This document shows positions 63,400 to 64,000 of a DNA stretch of 64,000 bases, in pieces. This stretch comes from Paenibacillus campinasensis (GTDB lineage: Bacteria; Bacillota; Bacilli; Paenibacillales; Paenibacillaceae): positions 62,001 to 126,000 of the forward strand of contig NZ_NPBY01000030.1 in the NCBI RefSeq assembly GCF_002272015.1, written 5' to 3'. The notes under the pieces were generated by a model, which ran no database searches, had not been told where the DNA came from, and was given only the letters and a program-made list of their open reading frames with translations. A program made the translations under genes and the position numbers. Each line of letters begins with the position of its first letter. The stretch's first letter is position 1.

Positions 63400-63522
63400 G
63401 GCGTAAGGGCGTTGGGCAACACCCTTCCTGGCTCAGGCCCGCTTGCTTGGCGATTGACTTCGGCATAGCCGCTTGCTGAAGAGCGATACATCCGCGTCGT
63501 ACCAGGGTTTCTGGATTGGTAT

Positions 63523-63552
63523 TTGACAGGGTGGCTTGCTATTTCTTATGAT
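63523..63552 (+). promoter_or_regulatory. Promoter of the truncated secreted-protein gene
   Basis: TTGACA, an 18-base spacer and TATGAT at 63547-63552. The leader before the TTG start is about 140 bases. Nothing else is recognisable in 63400-63700. Confidence 0.55.
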
Positions 63553-63700
63553 TAGTAACATATACGTTTTGTTTTATTTTTATCGATAGTGGTGAAGATT
63601 ACCTTACAACGACCATATAATGAATACCACTGGTCAGGTACGCTCGGTTACCTGCTGCGGCAAAGAACCGATGATATGAACTTAGGAGTGACGATTTCAC

Positions 63701-64000
63701 TTGGACCCCATACGAAGGATAAACGGTATCTTAAGTATAATACTCGGCATGACGCTAATCATGATTACATTGGTTTCCGTCGCTGCCGCGGAGCCTTCCG
63801 AATCGAAAGAGAATCCGCCTGAAGCTGTGGAGAGCGTGCGCCCTGCGCCGCCTATGCTCCCTAAGAGCCCCGAGCCTGGACGGATGATGCCGGAAGTGTT
63901 CTCCCGGGTGTTCATAACGCTCTTGCCCAAGAGCATTGATGAGCCTGTACAATCGGATACGTTCCTAATCCTAAAGCACATGCTGCTCGAGCCTTTGAAG
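63701..64000 (+). CDS. Secreted protein of unknown function (3' end outside window)
   Basis: An open frame of 100 codons runs to the right edge from a TTG at 63701 with TAGGAG 12 bases upstream. It begins MDPIRRINGILSIILG and continues with a hydrophobic stretch and VSVAAAEP, a convincing signal peptide with cleavage after about residue 30. A Pro/Glu-rich linker follows (PPMLPKSPEPG), then PEVFSRVFITLLPK. I do not recognise the family from this part. The overlapping frame at 63589-63822 lacks these features and is rejected. Confidence 0.6.
   Translation, partial: MDPIRRINGILSIILGMTLIMITLVSVAAAEPSESKENPPEAVESVRPAPPMLPKSPEPGRMMPEVFSRVFITLLPKSIDEPVQSDTFLILKHMLLEPLK

Noticed and set aside
62145..63491. 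A 448-codon open frame on the minus strand across the LTA-synthase-like gene
   Set aside because: It is antisense to a clearly recognised coding sequence, has no ribosome-binding site or known motif, and results from codon bias.
63589..63822. A 77-codon open frame overlapping the truncated secreted-protein gene
   Set aside because: It has no ribosome-binding site or recognisable features, while the overlapping frame encodes a convincing signal peptide.
1..64000. CRISPR arrays, tRNA/rRNA genes, insertion sequences, prophage or defence islands
   Set aside because: No regularly spaced repeats, transposase or integrase motifs, terminal inverted repeats or RNA-gene signatures were seen by eye.

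Overview
The window looks like a chromosomal segment of an endospore-forming, Gram-positive Bacillota, most likely Paenibacillus or a close relative. The reasons are a three-gene GerA-type germinant receptor operon, a PdaA-type spore-cortex deacetylase, a lipoteichoic-acid-synthase family protein, strong AGGAGG ribosome-binding sites, frequent TTG/GTG starts and many homologues of Bacillus subtilis genes (ykkCD, yerO/swrC, perR, yhfW, iolW, cidR-cidAB) in a moderately GC-rich sequence. I see no rRNA, tRNA, insertion sequence, prophage or CRISPR array. This is core and ordinary accessory genome, and both window edges cut a gene.

Layout. 0-5 kb: the end of a paired SMR exporter (ykkC/ykkD), then a TetR regulator with an RND pump (yerO/swrC type). 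4.9-7.7 kb: a molybdoenzyme chaperone (TorD family), moaA and mobA. 7.8-17.2 kb: three MFS transporters, a glutaminyl-tRNA synthetase, GNAT and MOSC proteins, and a TetR regulator sharing an operator with its neighbouring MFS pump. 17.4-23.2 kb: a single-subunit molybdopterin oxidoreductase, an FNT formate/nitrite channel, a water-forming NADH oxidase and a glutathione peroxidase. 23.4-30 kb: small and membrane proteins of unknown function, a DEAD-box helicase and a UbiB-like kinase with a phasin-like partner. 30.2-34.6 kb: two PepSY proteins, a two-component system and a ThuA-like protein. 34.7-41 kb: a HemD-like protein, a chemoreceptor and a peroxide locus (perR, a pseudo-receiver regulator, katA). 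41-49.7 kb: a DUF4181 protein, a diguanylate cyclase, an aldo/keto reductase, the germination operon, a Rieske oxidoreductase and a small HELGH protein. 49.8-54 kb: marR plus a heterodimeric ABC exporter. 54.2-64 kb: a nuclease-helicase, pdaA, iolW, cidR/cidAB, an LTA-synthase-like protein and a truncated secreted protein.

How the parts fit together. The most coherent theme is redox regulation. Sites of the FNR/Rex type (TGTGA-N6-TCACA or TTGTGAA-N4-TTCACAA) lie in front of the torD-like gene, the FNT channel and, in three copies, the NADH oxidase. Together with moaA, mobA and the molybdopterin oxidoreductase they suggest an anaerobic/NADH-responsive module. A second theme is peroxide defence: PerR-like boxes sit exactly on the perR promoter and just upstream of katA, with an unusual cysteine-containing pseudo-receiver regulator between the two genes. 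A third is autoregulated drug efflux: each of three regulator/pump loci (TetR/RND, TetR/MFS, MarR/ABC) has a palindrome on or near its promoter.

I found nothing that clearly amounts to a wholly new defence or mobile system. The best candidates for undescribed biology are the perR/pseudo-receiver/katA cassette, the triple Rex-like promoter, the PepSY/two-component/ThuA group and several uncharacterised membrane or metallopeptidase-like proteins. All homology statements come from reading motifs and remembered families; no database search was run.
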